From: F1-120-MAGs118 sp013360535
GTDB taxonomy: Bacteria; Planctomycetota; UBA1135; GCA-002686595
Reading direction: 5' to 3'
Assembly (NCBI GenBank): GCA_026647215.1
Contig: JAPKHC010000021.1
Location: forward strand, 124,001 to 188,000
Length of the DNA stretch: 64,000 nt
The position numbers and the translations under genes are program-made. Each line of letters starts with the position of its first letter. Position 1 is the stretch's first letter. The notes under the pieces were generated by a model. That model ran no database searches, was not told the DNA's origin, and saw only the letters and a list, made by a program, of their open reading frames with translations. Of this stretch, positions 54,206 through 62,504 are shown one piece after another.

Positions 54206-54574
54206 ATGAAGCTCACCCACTCTCCCCGCCGCGTCCGCTCCCTGCTCCTCGCCCGGATCGACTCCGACTCGGACCACGAGAAGCTGGAAGCGGCGCTGCG
54301 CATCGGTCTTCCCCGCTCCGCCAAGTCCGCACCCGAGCGCCGCGACCCGCCTCCGGAAACGGGTGGCACGGTCGGCTCGCTGCCCCGCCGCCCGCACGGC
54401 CCGTCGAGGCCGGACCTCCGCGCCGAGGTGGCGCCGACCCTCGAGCTCCTGCTCGGCTACGTCGGCTCCCACGCTCCTGTCCGCCGCGCCGAGTTCGGTC
54501 GCCGCTGGGCCCTGCGCGCGGGCAGCGCGATCGGCTGCGGCCGGCGCGCTCCCGCTCCGCTGCGCTACCTCTGA
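54206..54574 (+). CDS. small Arg/Pro-rich protein of unknown function
   Basis: 122 residues from ATG 54206 (a GTG 6 bp upstream is an alternative). Third codon positions are almost all G or C in this frame, which supports a real gene. The protein is Arg- and Pro-rich with no recognised domain, signal or membrane segment, and the middle is probably disordered. It sits between an ECF sigma factor and a kinase and is followed by a hairpin, so it may end the sigma-factor transcript. A role in that signalling pair is possible but not shown. Confidence 0.5.
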   Translation: MKLTHSPRRVRSLLLARIDSDSDHEKLEAALRIGLPRSAKSAPERRDPPPETGGTVGSLPRRPHGPSRPDLRAEVAPTLELLLGYVGSHAPVRRAEFGRRWALRAGSAIGCGRRAPAPLRYL

Positions 54575-54583
54575 GTCGCTCCG

Positions 54584-54610
54584 GCGCCCCGCCGCGGGTC
54601 GGCGGGGCGC
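54584..54610 (+). terminator. GC-rich terminator-like hairpin
   Basis: Perfect 11-bp stem (54584-54594 and 54600-54610) with a 5-nt loop, 10 bp after the stop of the small Arg/Pro-rich gene. It separates that gene from the kinase. There is no T-tract. Confidence 0.65.
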
Positions 54611-54700
54611 TCCGATTGACGAGCGGACGGGGCGCCGATTCACTGGCGTCCCGTCGACGGCGCCTTCCAGCCCGAGAGACGGGCGTCCCCGAGACTTCCG

Positions 54701-57700
54701 ATGAGCTCGCTCCCCCACGATCCCGCAGAGTCCCTGCTCGCGCGGTTCCTCGCGTCGCACTCGGCGCGCGACTCGAAGGCGTTCGAGGCGTGGGCGCGAG
54801 CGCAATCGGAGCTTGCCGCAGACGCGGCGCTGCTGGCGCGGGTCGAGCGCCTGCGCGCGCAGGTTGCGCGCAGTGACGAGCTGCTTGGCGGTGCGGCACC
54901 AGCCGGGGGATTCTTCGGACGCGGCGGGACGAAGCGCGCGGACCGCAGCGCCGATGACTCTTCGCTGGGTGCGTCGTTCACGCCGGGTCAGCGCGTCGGG
55001 ACGTTCAAGCTGACGCGCTTCCTCGCGCAAGGCGGCATGGGCCAGGTCTGGGAGGCCTACGACGAGGAGCTGCGTCGGCCCGTCGCGCTGAAGTTCGTGC
55101 GGCCGGACCATGTCGACGCGCGCTCGCTCGAGCGATTCGAGCGCGAGGCGCGGGCGGGCGGGCGGCTCAACCACCCATCGATCGTGCGCACGCTGGCGTT
55201 CAACGGCTCTGGAGCTCCTGCGTGGATCGCGCAGGAGCTGGTCGAGGGCTCGTGGACGCTCAAGGACTTCCTCGACGAACTGCGCGCCGAGGACAAGACG
55301 CCCGAGGGGTACTACCGCAAGGCGGCGGAGCTGGTGGCATCGCTCGCCGAGGGCCTCGAGGCCGCGCACCAGGCGCGCGTGATCCACCGCGACATCAAGC
55401 CGCAGAACATCCTGATCGCGCCGGACGACAGCCCGAAGCTGACGGACTTCGGCCTGGCGCGCGTGATCGACGACTCGTTCCTGTCGGTGACGGGCGAGTT
55501 TGCGGGCACGTACGCCTACATGAGCCCCGAGCAGGTGACTGCCAAGCGCATCGGGCTCGACCACCGCTCGGACATCTTCAGCCTGGGCGTGGTGCTCTAC
55601 GAGCTCCTGAGCCTGCGTCGCCCGTTCGAGGGCGACACGACGCACCAGATCAGCCAGAAGATCCTGTTCTTCGAGCCGCCGGAGCCCTCAAAGGTGCGCT
55701 CGCAGTGCCCGCGCGAGCTGTCGATCATCTGCGGCAAGGCGCTGGAGAAGGATCCCGACCGGCGCTACGCGACGATGGCGGAGTTTGCAGCGGACCTGCG
55801 CAGACACTTGGCCGACGAGCCGATCCACGCGCGGCCGCCGGGGACGTTGGTGCGGGTCATCAAGTGGGCGCGGCGCAATCCGGGCCCGAGCTCTGCGGCG
55901 GCAGTGGGAACGATCGCCTTGGCGGTGATCTCGGGTTTGCTCGTGAAGCAGGTGCGGACGGCGAACGACTTGGCGGAGTCGAACCTGGCGCTGGAGCAGT
56001 CCAACGTCGACCTCGCCTCGCAGACTCAGCGCGCGGAGGCCAGTGAGCGGGAATCGCGAGCGAACGCGGATCAGGCGCGTCGCAATGCAGAGGAAGCCGA
56101 GCGGAACGCAGCAGCGGCACAACTCGCACTCGAAGTGGCCGAGAAGAAGACGAACGACGTGCTGTCGCTGTCGGCTCAGAAGGACCACGACGGCCTAGTG
56201 GCGGAAGCGGCGAAGCTGTGGCCTGCGCATCCTGAGACGATCCCGGCGTACGAGGACTGGCTGCGGCGAGCGAACGAGCTGATCAACGGCCGTCCGGCAG
56301 ACGAGTCGAAGGGCCTGAAAAAGCGTCCGAGCCTCGAAGAGCACAAGGCGAAGCTCGCGGAGCTGCGCGCTGAAGCGAAGCCGCTGAGCGAGGCCGAGAT
56401 CCAGGCCGAGCGCGCGTCGCATCCGAAGTACGCGGAGCTGCAAGCGAAGCAGGCGGAGCTCTTGTGGCGCTCCCGGATGCTGGGCGATGAGCCCTGGCCG
56501 AGCGAAGCTGCGGCGGAAGCCGAGCTGGCGAAGGAGTCGTTGCCGACGGACGCCGACGCGCTGAATTCGCTGGCCTGGCCGCTGGTGGATCCGGCAAAGC
56601 CGATTTACGGGCAAGAGGTCCGTGCGCTGCTTCTGGCGCGTCGCGCCGTGGCTGCTGCGAGCGAGGAGAAGCGTTCGGGGATCCGCGACACGCTAGCTTG
56701 GGCTCTGCTCAAGGTCGGTCGTTTCGACGAGGCGCTTTCCGAGGAGCGCACGGCGCAGTCGGAGCCGGGTGGCGAGGCGCTGAAGTCCTCGGCCGCGGAC
56801 TTGGAGAAGGCAGTTGGCACTTGGCGCGGCGAGGAACTCGCGAAGCGCCGCGGGGAGCGCGATGCGCTGGGCGCAGAGGTCGCCACGCTCGCCGCGCAGG
56901 TGAACGAACGGCGCACCTACGAGTTCGCCGACCCCGAGAAGGAATGGTGGAACCGCCATCTGGCGAAGCTGGTGAGCGACCTGGAACTGCTCCGCGATCC
57001 GCAGACTGGCCTGATGAACGACGTGCTGGCGGAGCCGTTCGGCTGGGGCGTGGCGAAGCGCTACGAGTTCGCGCAGTCGATTGGCAAACGCAGCGTAGAC
57101 GGCGCAGAAGCGAGGAGTCTGTGGTCCGAGGCGATCGCTGCCATCAAGTCCTCTCCGAAGTACGGCGGTCTCGAGATCATGCCGCAGATGGGCTTGCTCC
57201 CGATCGGGATGGACCCGGACTCGCAGTTGTGGGAGTTCGCGCACCTGCAGACGGGCGCCCCGGCGGTGCGGGGCGCGGACGGAAAGCTCGTGCTGAACGA
57301 GGAGACGGGCTTGGTGTTTGTGCTGATCCCGAGCGGGACGTTTCTGTGGCAAGCCCCGCAACATGAGGTGAAATTGGGGACGTACTTCCTGTCGAAGTAC
57401 GAGATGACTCAGGGACAGTGGCAGAGGATTGCGGCGAGCAACCCGAGCGGCTTCCATCTTTCTGTCCTGCACCCGGTGCAACAGGTCAGCTGGCCCATGT
57501 GCTCCGAGCTGCTGGAGCACATGGGCCTGTCACTACCGAGCGAGGCGCAGTGGACGTGCGCGGCACGCAGCGCAGAATTCCCCCTTCACTGGATCCGATC
57601 CGATACGGAGCGCGATCGTCGGCGGGCACGGGCATCCGATCGGAGCCTTCGGCATAACAGAGCCGGTGCGGCTTCGTCAGGCTTGGCGAGCGGGCAAAGC

Positions 57701-58033
57701 CTGGAGGAGCTCGGCCTGTGTGTCGTCGGCACGCACGCGGCGAACGGTTACGGGTTTCACGAAATGGGTCAGAGCGTATGGGAGTGGTGCCTGGATGAGA
57801 ACCTTGGCAGCTTGGTCGGCGAGGGGGGCAATCCAAAGATGGACCCCGTGGCGACTGGCGACGGCACAAGCTCCCGCAGCCTTCGCGGCGGCGAGATCGA
57901 TCCCCGGACTAATGTAGACGAGCCGTGGGAAGTAACACGATGGGTGACGCCGGAGTCGCGGAGCCACGACGTCGGCCTCCGCCCCTCCAGGGCTCTTCGC
58001 CTTTCTCCTTCACCACTTCACCCTCCGAAGTGA
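54701..58033 (+). CDS. Ser/Thr protein kinase with transmembrane segment, coiled coil and C-terminal FGE-sulfatase-like domain
   Basis: 1110 residues. The kinase domain (about residues 105-375) has GGMGQVW (Gly-rich loop), VALKFV (ATP lysine), HRDIKPQN (catalytic loop), DFGLAR and YMSPEQ. A single membrane helix follows at about 405-425 (AAAVGTIALAVISGLLV), then a long Glu/Ala/Arg-rich coiled coil and helical linker. Residues about 870-1100 are a formylglycine-generating-enzyme/SUMF1-like domain (EMTQGQWQRI, LPSEAQWTCAAR, GYGFHEMGQSVWEWCLDE, SRSLRGGE, DVGLRPSRAL). In planctomycetes this domain is often a sensor or lectin-like output. It lies outside the membrane if the kinase is inside. It follows an ECF sigma gene and probably controls it. 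Confidence 0.88.
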   Translation: MSSLPHDPAESLLARFLASHSARDSKAFEAWARAQSELAADAALLARVERLRAQVARSDELLGGAAPAGGFFGRGGTKRADRSADDSSLGASFTPGQRVGTFKLTRFLAQGGMGQVWEAYDEELRRPVALKFVRPDHVDARSLERFEREARAGGRLNHPSIVRTLAFNGSGAPAWIAQELVEGSWTLKDFLDELRAEDKTPEGYYRKAAELVASLAEGLEAAHQARVIHRDIKPQNILIAPDDSPKLTDFGLARVIDDSFLSVTGEFAGTYAYMSPEQVTAKRIGLDHRSDIFSLGVVLYELLSLRRPFEGDTTHQISQKILFFEPPEPSKVRSQCPRELSIICGKALEKDPDRRYATMAEFAADLRRHLADEPIHARPPGTLVRVIKWARRNPGPSSAAAVGTIALAVISGLLVKQVRTANDLAESNLALEQSNVDLASQTQRAEASERESRANADQARRNAEEAERNAAAAQLALEVAEKKTNDVLSLSAQKDHDGLVAEAAKLWPAHPETIPAYEDWLRRANELINGRPADESKGLKKRPSLEEHKAKLAELRAEAKPLSEAEIQAERASHPKYAELQAKQAELLWRSRMLGDEPWPSEAAAEAELAKESLPTDADALNSLAWPLVDPAKPIYGQEVRALLLARRAVAAASEEKRSGIRDTLAWALLKVGRFDEALSEERTAQSEPGGEALKSSAADLEKAVGTWRGEELAKRRGERDALGAEVATLAAQVNERRTYEFADPEKEWWNRHLAKLVSDLELLRDPQTGLMNDVLAEPFGWGVAKRYEFAQSIGKRSVDGAEARSLWSEAIAAIKSSPKYGGLEIMPQMGLLPIGMDPDSQLWEFAHLQTGAPAVRGADGKLVLNEETGLVFVLIPSGTFLWQAPQHEVKLGTYFLSKYEMTQGQWQRIAASNPSGFHLSVLHPVQQVSWPMCSELLEHMGLSLPSEAQWTCAARSAEFPLHWIRSDTERDRRRARASDRSLRHNRAGAASSGLASGQSLEELGLCVVGTHAANGYGFHEMGQSVWEWCLDENLGSLVGEGGNPKMDPVATGDGTSSRSLRGGEIDPRTNVDEPWEVTRWVTPESRSHDVGLRPSRALRLSPSPLHPPK

Positions 58034-58277
58034 CGCGGCAGAGCGCCTTTGCAAGGTCCTGCGCCTGAGCGGCGTGCGCAGCCGCCAGCGTAGGGCGCTG
58101 GACCGGGACGGTTGCCCTTGGATCGCCATCCAAGACCTCGCCTGCCGACGCCTGAGCTCGGGGCCTGAGACCCGCAACACCGAGGGTCGAGCCGGTCGGT
58201 GGACGATTGGGGTTCTGATAGGTCCGACGCCCACGGAGAGTTCCGAAGCGTTGCTGACGGTGCGTCATGCTCGATGC

Positions 58278-58532
58278 GTGCGCCCCTCCGACACCAGCCC
58301 GGCGATCCAGGCTCGCAAGGACGCCGGGTACCGTTCGCTCTCGCCGACCGAGCGTGGCGAGCTGCTGCGGGATGCGTGGTGGGCGGGTCGAGAGCTCCAG
58401 CTCGCCGGATTGCGAGCGCGCTTTCCGCAGGAGAACGAGGCGCAGCTCGAGCTGCGTCTGGCGGAGCGCTGGCTGGGTCCGGATCTGTTTGCGCGCGTGA
58501 TGGAGCAAAGGCGAGAGCGTGGAATGGGCTGA
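58278..58532 (+). CDS. small helical partner protein of a nucleotidyltransferase-like gene
   Basis: 84 residues from GTG 58278 (another GTG at 58260 is possible). The protein (RPSDTSPAIQARKDAGYRSL, then SPTERGELLRDAW and AGLRARFPQENEAQLELRLA) matches a family of short helical proteins that typically begin with DTSPE and are encoded just upstream of nucleotidyltransferase/DUF6036-like genes. Together these resemble MNT-type or AbiE-like two-gene modules. Its 3' end overlaps the next gene by 14 bp. Function of the pair is not established here. Confidence 0.6.
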   Translation: MRPSDTSPAIQARKDAGYRSLSPTERGELLRDAWWAGRELQLAGLRARFPQENEAQLELRLAERWLGPDLFARVMEQRRERGMG

Positions 58533-58767
58533 AGACTCACTGAGCGCGGCCGAGGAAATGGCGGCCGTGTTCGAGTCGCTCGGCGTGCGCTACCTGCTGG
58601 GCGGTTCGATGGCGGCAACGGTGTGGAGCGAGCAGCAGTGGCGTGACGTGGCGGCGCTGATCCGAACGCTCGGCGACGAGCTCGACTGGGCCTGCGTTCA
58701 GGGTTGGGCCGAACGACTGGGAATCCACGGGTTGGTCGAGCGCGCGCGGCGTGAGGCCAACGCGTGA
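58519..58767 (+). pseudogene. nucleotidyltransferase-like gene with large in-frame internal deletion
   Basis: 82 residues from GTG 58519. The N-terminus (EDSLSAAEEMAAVFESLGVR, YLLGGSMAATV) is the start of a nucleotidyltransferase-fold protein with the GGS signature. The C-terminus (SEQQWRDVAALIRTLGDELD, then WAERLGIHGLVERA) matches the end of such proteins. By recall of full-length relatives, about 110 residues between these parts are missing, including the catalytic Asp residues. The frame is preserved. The remnant is either a decayed gene or a small derived protein. Confidence 0.6.
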
Positions 58768-58796
58768 GTGCAGGCCGGCCCGGCAGCGGCGGCGCG

Positions 58797-60029
58797 TCAG
58801 GGTTGGACCGTGAAGCGCAGGGCGTCGCTGCGGTTGGTGGAGAAGCTCGAGGCGGAGTCGCGCGACCAGAATTGCGAGAAGAGCTCCGTGCCGACGGTGG
58901 CGAGCGGGTCGGAGCCGGAGCGCAGGAGCAGGTTGAAGTCGAGCTGCAGCACGCCGGTGCAGGAGTTGCCGGAGGTCGGGCCGCCGGAGTTGAGCAGCGG
59001 CGAGCGGCGGGTGGGCGCCTGCACACACAGCCAGCCGCCCTGGTACGGCACGTTCTTGGGCGCGTAGCCCCAGAAGAGCAGGCCCGTGCGCTGGTTGAGC
59101 TGGTTCGTCGAGCGCACGACGAACGGAGCGGGCGTGCTCACGCTCGGGATGCCGGTGAAGCCGATCTGCGGCACGCAGCCGAGGCTGTTGGTCTTCGCGG
59201 TGCAGTAGACCTGCGGGACGGCGTAGATCGCGGAGAACGGGAAGGCGCCGAGGTCGGCGCGCGAGCCGTCGGGATCGAGCGGCGAGAGCGGGTTGCCGGC
59301 GTCGATGCACGGCGAGCCCGCCGTCAGGTGCAGGTCGCGCGTCGGCCCGCCGATCCAGCCCGGCGCGACGCTCTGGCAGCCCGCCCCGAGCGTGGAGCCC
59401 GGCGCCGTCCCGAAGCAGCTGTAGGCCACGTTGACCCAGTCGAGGTCGAGCGTGTTGCCGCTGACGATCGAGTCGCGCACGATCGGGACGCACGGGAAGC
59501 CCGCCGGCGTGATGCCGATCTGGAAGCCGGTGACGCTGCAGTTGCGGATCGTCGCGTTGCAGGCGCGCACGCCGAAACCCGTCAGGCTCGGGCCACCGCC
59601 GACGACGGCGCAGCGCTCGATCAGCCCGTTGGAGATCGCGACCGCGACGGCGTTCGCTCCCGTGCCGCCGATCACGGTGAAGCCGCGCACCGTGCAGTCC
59701 GAAAGGTCGCACTCGACCGCCGTCAGCGACGGCAGGGGCGCGCGCAGCGTCGTCACCGCCGGCCCGTGGGTGGACTCGAGCACGATCTCGGCCCGGAGCA
59801 ATCCACCGTCATAGGTGCCCGGCCCGACGAGCACCGTGTCCCCGTCTTCGAGCTCCGGGTTGGAGAGCGCGGCCACCACCGTCTGGAACGGGGCCGCGGC
59901 GCTCCCGTCACCGCCGGGGGCGGCCGTCGCGGAGACGTGCCAAGTGAACTGGGCCGACGCCGCCGAAGCCAGCAGGCCGAGGGCCAGAACTCGCAAACCC
60001 GACACCACGCAGTTCCTGGACACGTTCAT
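58797..60029 (-). CDS. secreted parallel beta-helix protein with the shared C-terminal domain
   Basis: 410 residues from ATG 60029, preceded by the strong ribosome binding site GAAGGAG. Signal peptide to about residue 25 (LRVLALGLLASAASAQ). Residues about 28-265 are a right-handed parallel beta-helix of the pectin-lyase-like type (ATAAPGGDGSAAAPFQTVVA, the FTVIGGTG and IRNCSVTGFQIGITP coils). Residues about 274-410 are the shared C-terminal domain (YCTAKTNSLGC, TGLLFWGYAP, LCVQAPTRRS, GGPTSGNSC, SDALRFTVQP). Beta-helix proteins of this kind often bind or cleave polysaccharide; no catalytic residues are assigned. It is divergent to the fucosidase gene. Confidence 0.8.
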   Translation of the reverse strand: MNVSRNCVVSGLRVLALGLLASAASAQFTWHVSATAAPGGDGSAAAPFQTVVAALSNPELEDGDTVLVGPGTYDGGLLRAEIVLESTHGPAVTTLRAPLPSLTAVECDLSDCTVRGFTVIGGTGANAVAVAISNGLIERCAVVGGGPSLTGFGVRACNATIRNCSVTGFQIGITPAGFPCVPIVRDSIVSGNTLDLDWVNVAYSCFGTAPGSTLGAGCQSVAPGWIGGPTRDLHLTAGSPCIDAGNPLSPLDPDGSRADLGAFPFSAIYAVPQVYCTAKTNSLGCVPQIGFTGIPSVSTPAPFVVRSTNQLNQRTGLLFWGYAPKNVPYQGGWLCVQAPTRRSPLLNSGGPTSGNSCTGVLQLDFNLLLRSGSDPLATVGTELFSQFWSRDSASSFSTNRSDALRFTVQP

Positions 60030-60162
60030 CGCAGCTCCTTCGGGAAGGGATCGAACCCGACGTGCTCCCCATGCCGACGCCGGCCGTTCCCGCGACGGAA
60101 AACGGCTTTCTTGGCGAGCGGAATGCGCCGTCCGACGAGCGCGCGAGGATAGGTTTGGGGCC

Positions 60163-61950
60163 ATGCTCCCCCTCGCGACGCTGGCGCTGGTCCTCCCCCA
60201 ACCGATGGTCCCTGCGCAGGCGCAAGCCGCGCCCGTGCTCGCGCAGTGGGAAGCCGATCGCGACGAGCGCATGGCGTGGTGGCGCGAGGCGCGCCTGGGA
60301 ATGTTCGTGCACTTCGGGCTGTATTCGCCGGCGGGAGGCAAGTGGGACGGCAAGGTGTACCCGCAGCACTACGCGGAGTGGATCCAGCATTGGGCCGCGG
60401 TGCCGTGCGCGGAGTACGCGCGGCAGATGAAGCCGCTGTTCCAGCCGGAGCCGGGCTTCGCCGAGGCGTGGGCGGAGCTCGCGAGCGACGCGGGCATGCG
60501 CTACGCGGTGATGACGTCGAAGCACCACGACGGGTTCACGCTCTTCAACTCCAAGGAGCCGTACTCGCTCGCCAACGAGGTCGCCGGCGGCACCAACATC
60601 TCGCCCGCGGGCCGCGACATCGCGCGAGAATTCGCCGACGCGATGCGCGCGCGCGGACTGCGGCCGGGCTTCTACTACTCGCTGCTCGACTGGCAGCATC
60701 CCGATGCGTACGAGATGGCGCTGCCGGCGTATCCGAAGCCGACGCACACGCGCGACCACGCGAAGTACAAGGCCTACATGCGCGGGCACGTCGAGGAGCT
60801 GCTCACGAATTACGGGCCGCTCGCGACGATCTGGTTCGACTACTCGGACACGGAGCGGCAAGGCGAAGCGTGGGGCGCGACGGAGTTGCTCACGCTTCTG
60901 CGCACGAAGCAGCCGCGGATCGTCGTCAACAACCGGCTCTACTTCGGCCTCGAGAACAAGCTCGGCGATTACGGCACGCCCGAGAAGTACGTGCCGCCGA
61001 CGGGGCTGCCGGGCATGGACTGGGAAGTGAACCACACGCTCAACGAGAGCTACGGGTTCAGCGCGCACGATGCGAACTGGAAGGACACGGGCAGCGTCGT
61101 GCGCCTCCTGTGCGACATCGTCTCGAAGGGCGGCAACCTGCTGCTCAACATCGGGCCGGACGCGCAGGGGCGCGTGCCGGAGCCGGCGCAGCGCGCGCTG
61201 CGGGGGCTCGGTGCGTGGATGCGCACGAACGGTGAGGCGATCCACGGCACGCAGGCGAGCCCGTTCGCACGCCTCCCGTGGGGCCGCGCGACGCGCAAGG
61301 GTTCAACGCTCTACCTGATGGTGTTCGACTGGCCGGCGGACGGGCGCTTGCGCGTTCCGGTGAAGGGCAAGCTGAAGTCGTTCCTGACGCTCGAGCAGCC
61401 ACTCGCGTCGCTCGGCACGCGCGAGGACGAGCTCGGGCTCGAGCTCTTCTTGCCGAAGCACGCACCGGACGCCGCGTGTTCGGTGCTGAAGCTCACGTTC
61501 GACGGCACGTTCGAGGCGCTGCCGTTCGCGGTGACGCCGGCGGCGGACGGAACGCTCACGCTGCTCCCTTTCGACGCGACGCTCTCTGGCCCGTCGCTGA
61601 AGGTCGAGCAGGTCGGCGCGATCGAGGACGTGCGCTACAACCTCGGCTACTGGATCGACGCGAGCGCCTTCGCGAGCTGGCCGATCGCGGGCCAGCGCGC
61701 CGGCACCTACCGCGTCGTCGCCGAGCTCGCGTGCAAGGACGAGTCCGCGGGTGCGAAGTGCACGCTCGCCTGCGGCGACGCGCGTATCACCTTCGACGTC
61801 GCCGGCACGGGCGGCTGGCAGCAATACCGTCAGGTCGAGCTCGGCACCCTCACGCTGACCGCCGAGCGCAACGTGCTCGAACTGCGCGCGCTCTCCATGC
61901 CCGGCGAGGCCGTGCTCAACCTGCGCTCGCTCACGCTCCTGCCCCGCTGA
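60163..61950 (+). CDS. GH29 alpha-L-fucosidase
   Basis: 595 residues from ATG 60163 with a short signal peptide (cleavage near AQAQA). The GH29 fold shows WWREARLGMFVHFGLYSP, MTSKHHDGFTLF, the nucleophile Asp in ATIWFDYSD (near residue 228) and LLLNIGPDAQG. The C-terminal third (about 400-595) holds two beta-sandwich modules, the last ending LNLRSLTLLPR, likely carbohydrate-binding. The enzyme releases alpha-L-fucose from fucosylated glycans, as in algal fucoidan degradation by marine planctomycetes. No sulfatase gene is adjacent in the window. Confidence 0.92.
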   Translation: MLPLATLALVLPQPMVPAQAQAAPVLAQWEADRDERMAWWREARLGMFVHFGLYSPAGGKWDGKVYPQHYAEWIQHWAAVPCAEYARQMKPLFQPEPGFAEAWAELASDAGMRYAVMTSKHHDGFTLFNSKEPYSLANEVAGGTNISPAGRDIAREFADAMRARGLRPGFYYSLLDWQHPDAYEMALPAYPKPTHTRDHAKYKAYMRGHVEELLTNYGPLATIWFDYSDTERQGEAWGATELLTLLRTKQPRIVVNNRLYFGLENKLGDYGTPEKYVPPTGLPGMDWEVNHTLNESYGFSAHDANWKDTGSVVRLLCDIVSKGGNLLLNIGPDAQGRVPEPAQRALRGLGAWMRTNGEAIHGTQASPFARLPWGRATRKGSTLYLMVFDWPADGRLRVPVKGKLKSFLTLEQPLASLGTREDELGLELFLPKHAPDAACSVLKLTFDGTFEALPFAVTPAADGTLTLLPFDATLSGPSLKVEQVGAIEDVRYNLGYWIDASAFASWPIAGQRAGTYRVVAELACKDESAGAKCTLACGDARITFDVAGTGGWQQYRQVELGTLTLTAERNVLELRALSMPGEAVLNLRSLTLLPR

Positions 61951-61955
61951 GGTCG

Positions 61956-62318
61956 CTAGAGCTCTTGCCCGAACACGATGCGGTGGCCATCGGGCGTCAC
62001 GATCGCGAACTCGCGCATGCCCCACGGCAGGTCGCGCAACGGAAGCCAGAACTCGACCCGCTTCGCCGCGAGCTCGGCCTGCAACGCGCGCGCGTCGTCG
62101 ACGTGCAGGTAGGCGAACCACGAGTGGTCCTGCGCCTGCGAGATCGGGAGCGAGTCGGGGCAGTGGCCCAGGCGCAGCTTGGCCGCGCCGCGCGAGAGGA
62201 AGGACCAGCCGTCGACGCGCAGGTCCTCCGTGAAGCCGAGCTGCTCCACGTAGAAGCGCACGGAGCGTTCGAGGTCCTGCACGGCGAGCACGAAGGTCGA
62301 GGCGAGGAGCGTGGCCAT
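61956..62318 (-). CDS. VOC (glyoxalase/bleomycin resistance) family protein
   Basis: 120 residues from ATG 62318. The glyoxalase fold is seen in TFVLAVQDLERSVRFYVEQL at the N-terminus, WFAYLHVDDARAL in the middle and FAIVTPDGHRIVFGQEL at the end; the last Glu is a usual metal ligand. The family covers dioxygenases, isomerases and drug-binding proteins, and the activity here is not known. The 5' flank is the palindrome at 62324-62450. It is convergent with the fucosidase gene (6 bp between stops). Confidence 0.85.
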   Translation of the reverse strand: MATLLASTFVLAVQDLERSVRFYVEQLGFTEDLRVDGWSFLSRGAAKLRLGHCPDSLPISQAQDHSWFAYLHVDDARALQAELAAKRVEFWLPLRDLPWGMREFAIVTPDGHRIVFGQEL

Positions 62319-62323
62319 TGGAT

Positions 62324-62450
62324 GCGCGATCGAGAATACGGAGCCAGAGCAATCTTTTCTGCAAGCTGCGGCCCTGGACGACGGCGTTGCCGCCGACGCA
62401 GGCCGCAGCTTGCAGAAAAGATTGCTCTGGCTCCGTATTCTCGATCGCGC
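62324..62450. repeat. 127-bp palindrome in a divergent intergenic region (element copy 2)
   Basis: Arms 62324-62373 and 62401-62450 are perfect 50-bp reverse complements; the 27-bp centre pairs partly (CGGCG with CGCCG). The inner part shares GAGCCAGAGCAATCTT, TTCTGCAA and the GCCGCCGACGCAGGC apex with the palindrome at 19734-19882, while the outer 17 bp of each arm are locus-specific and still self-complementary. It starts 5 bp upstream of the VOC gene start (62318, minus) and ends 54 bp before the dehydrogenase start (62505, plus). Each arm ends in TATTCT, a -10-like box. Confidence 0.95.
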
Positions 62451-62504
62451 ACGCGAGCCGCTCCGCACTGCCGCTCCAGCGCGTAGGATAATTGCCCACC
62501 AACC

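Noticed and set aside
54213..54899. Arg-rich frame of 228 codons on the minus strand
   Set aside because: Overlaps two plus-strand genes with better third-position GC and has no recognisable content.
58074..58277. N-terminal extension of the small helical protein upstream of 58278
   Set aside because: The extension has mixed codon use, no domain and no ribosome binding site; the conserved family start is near DTSP.
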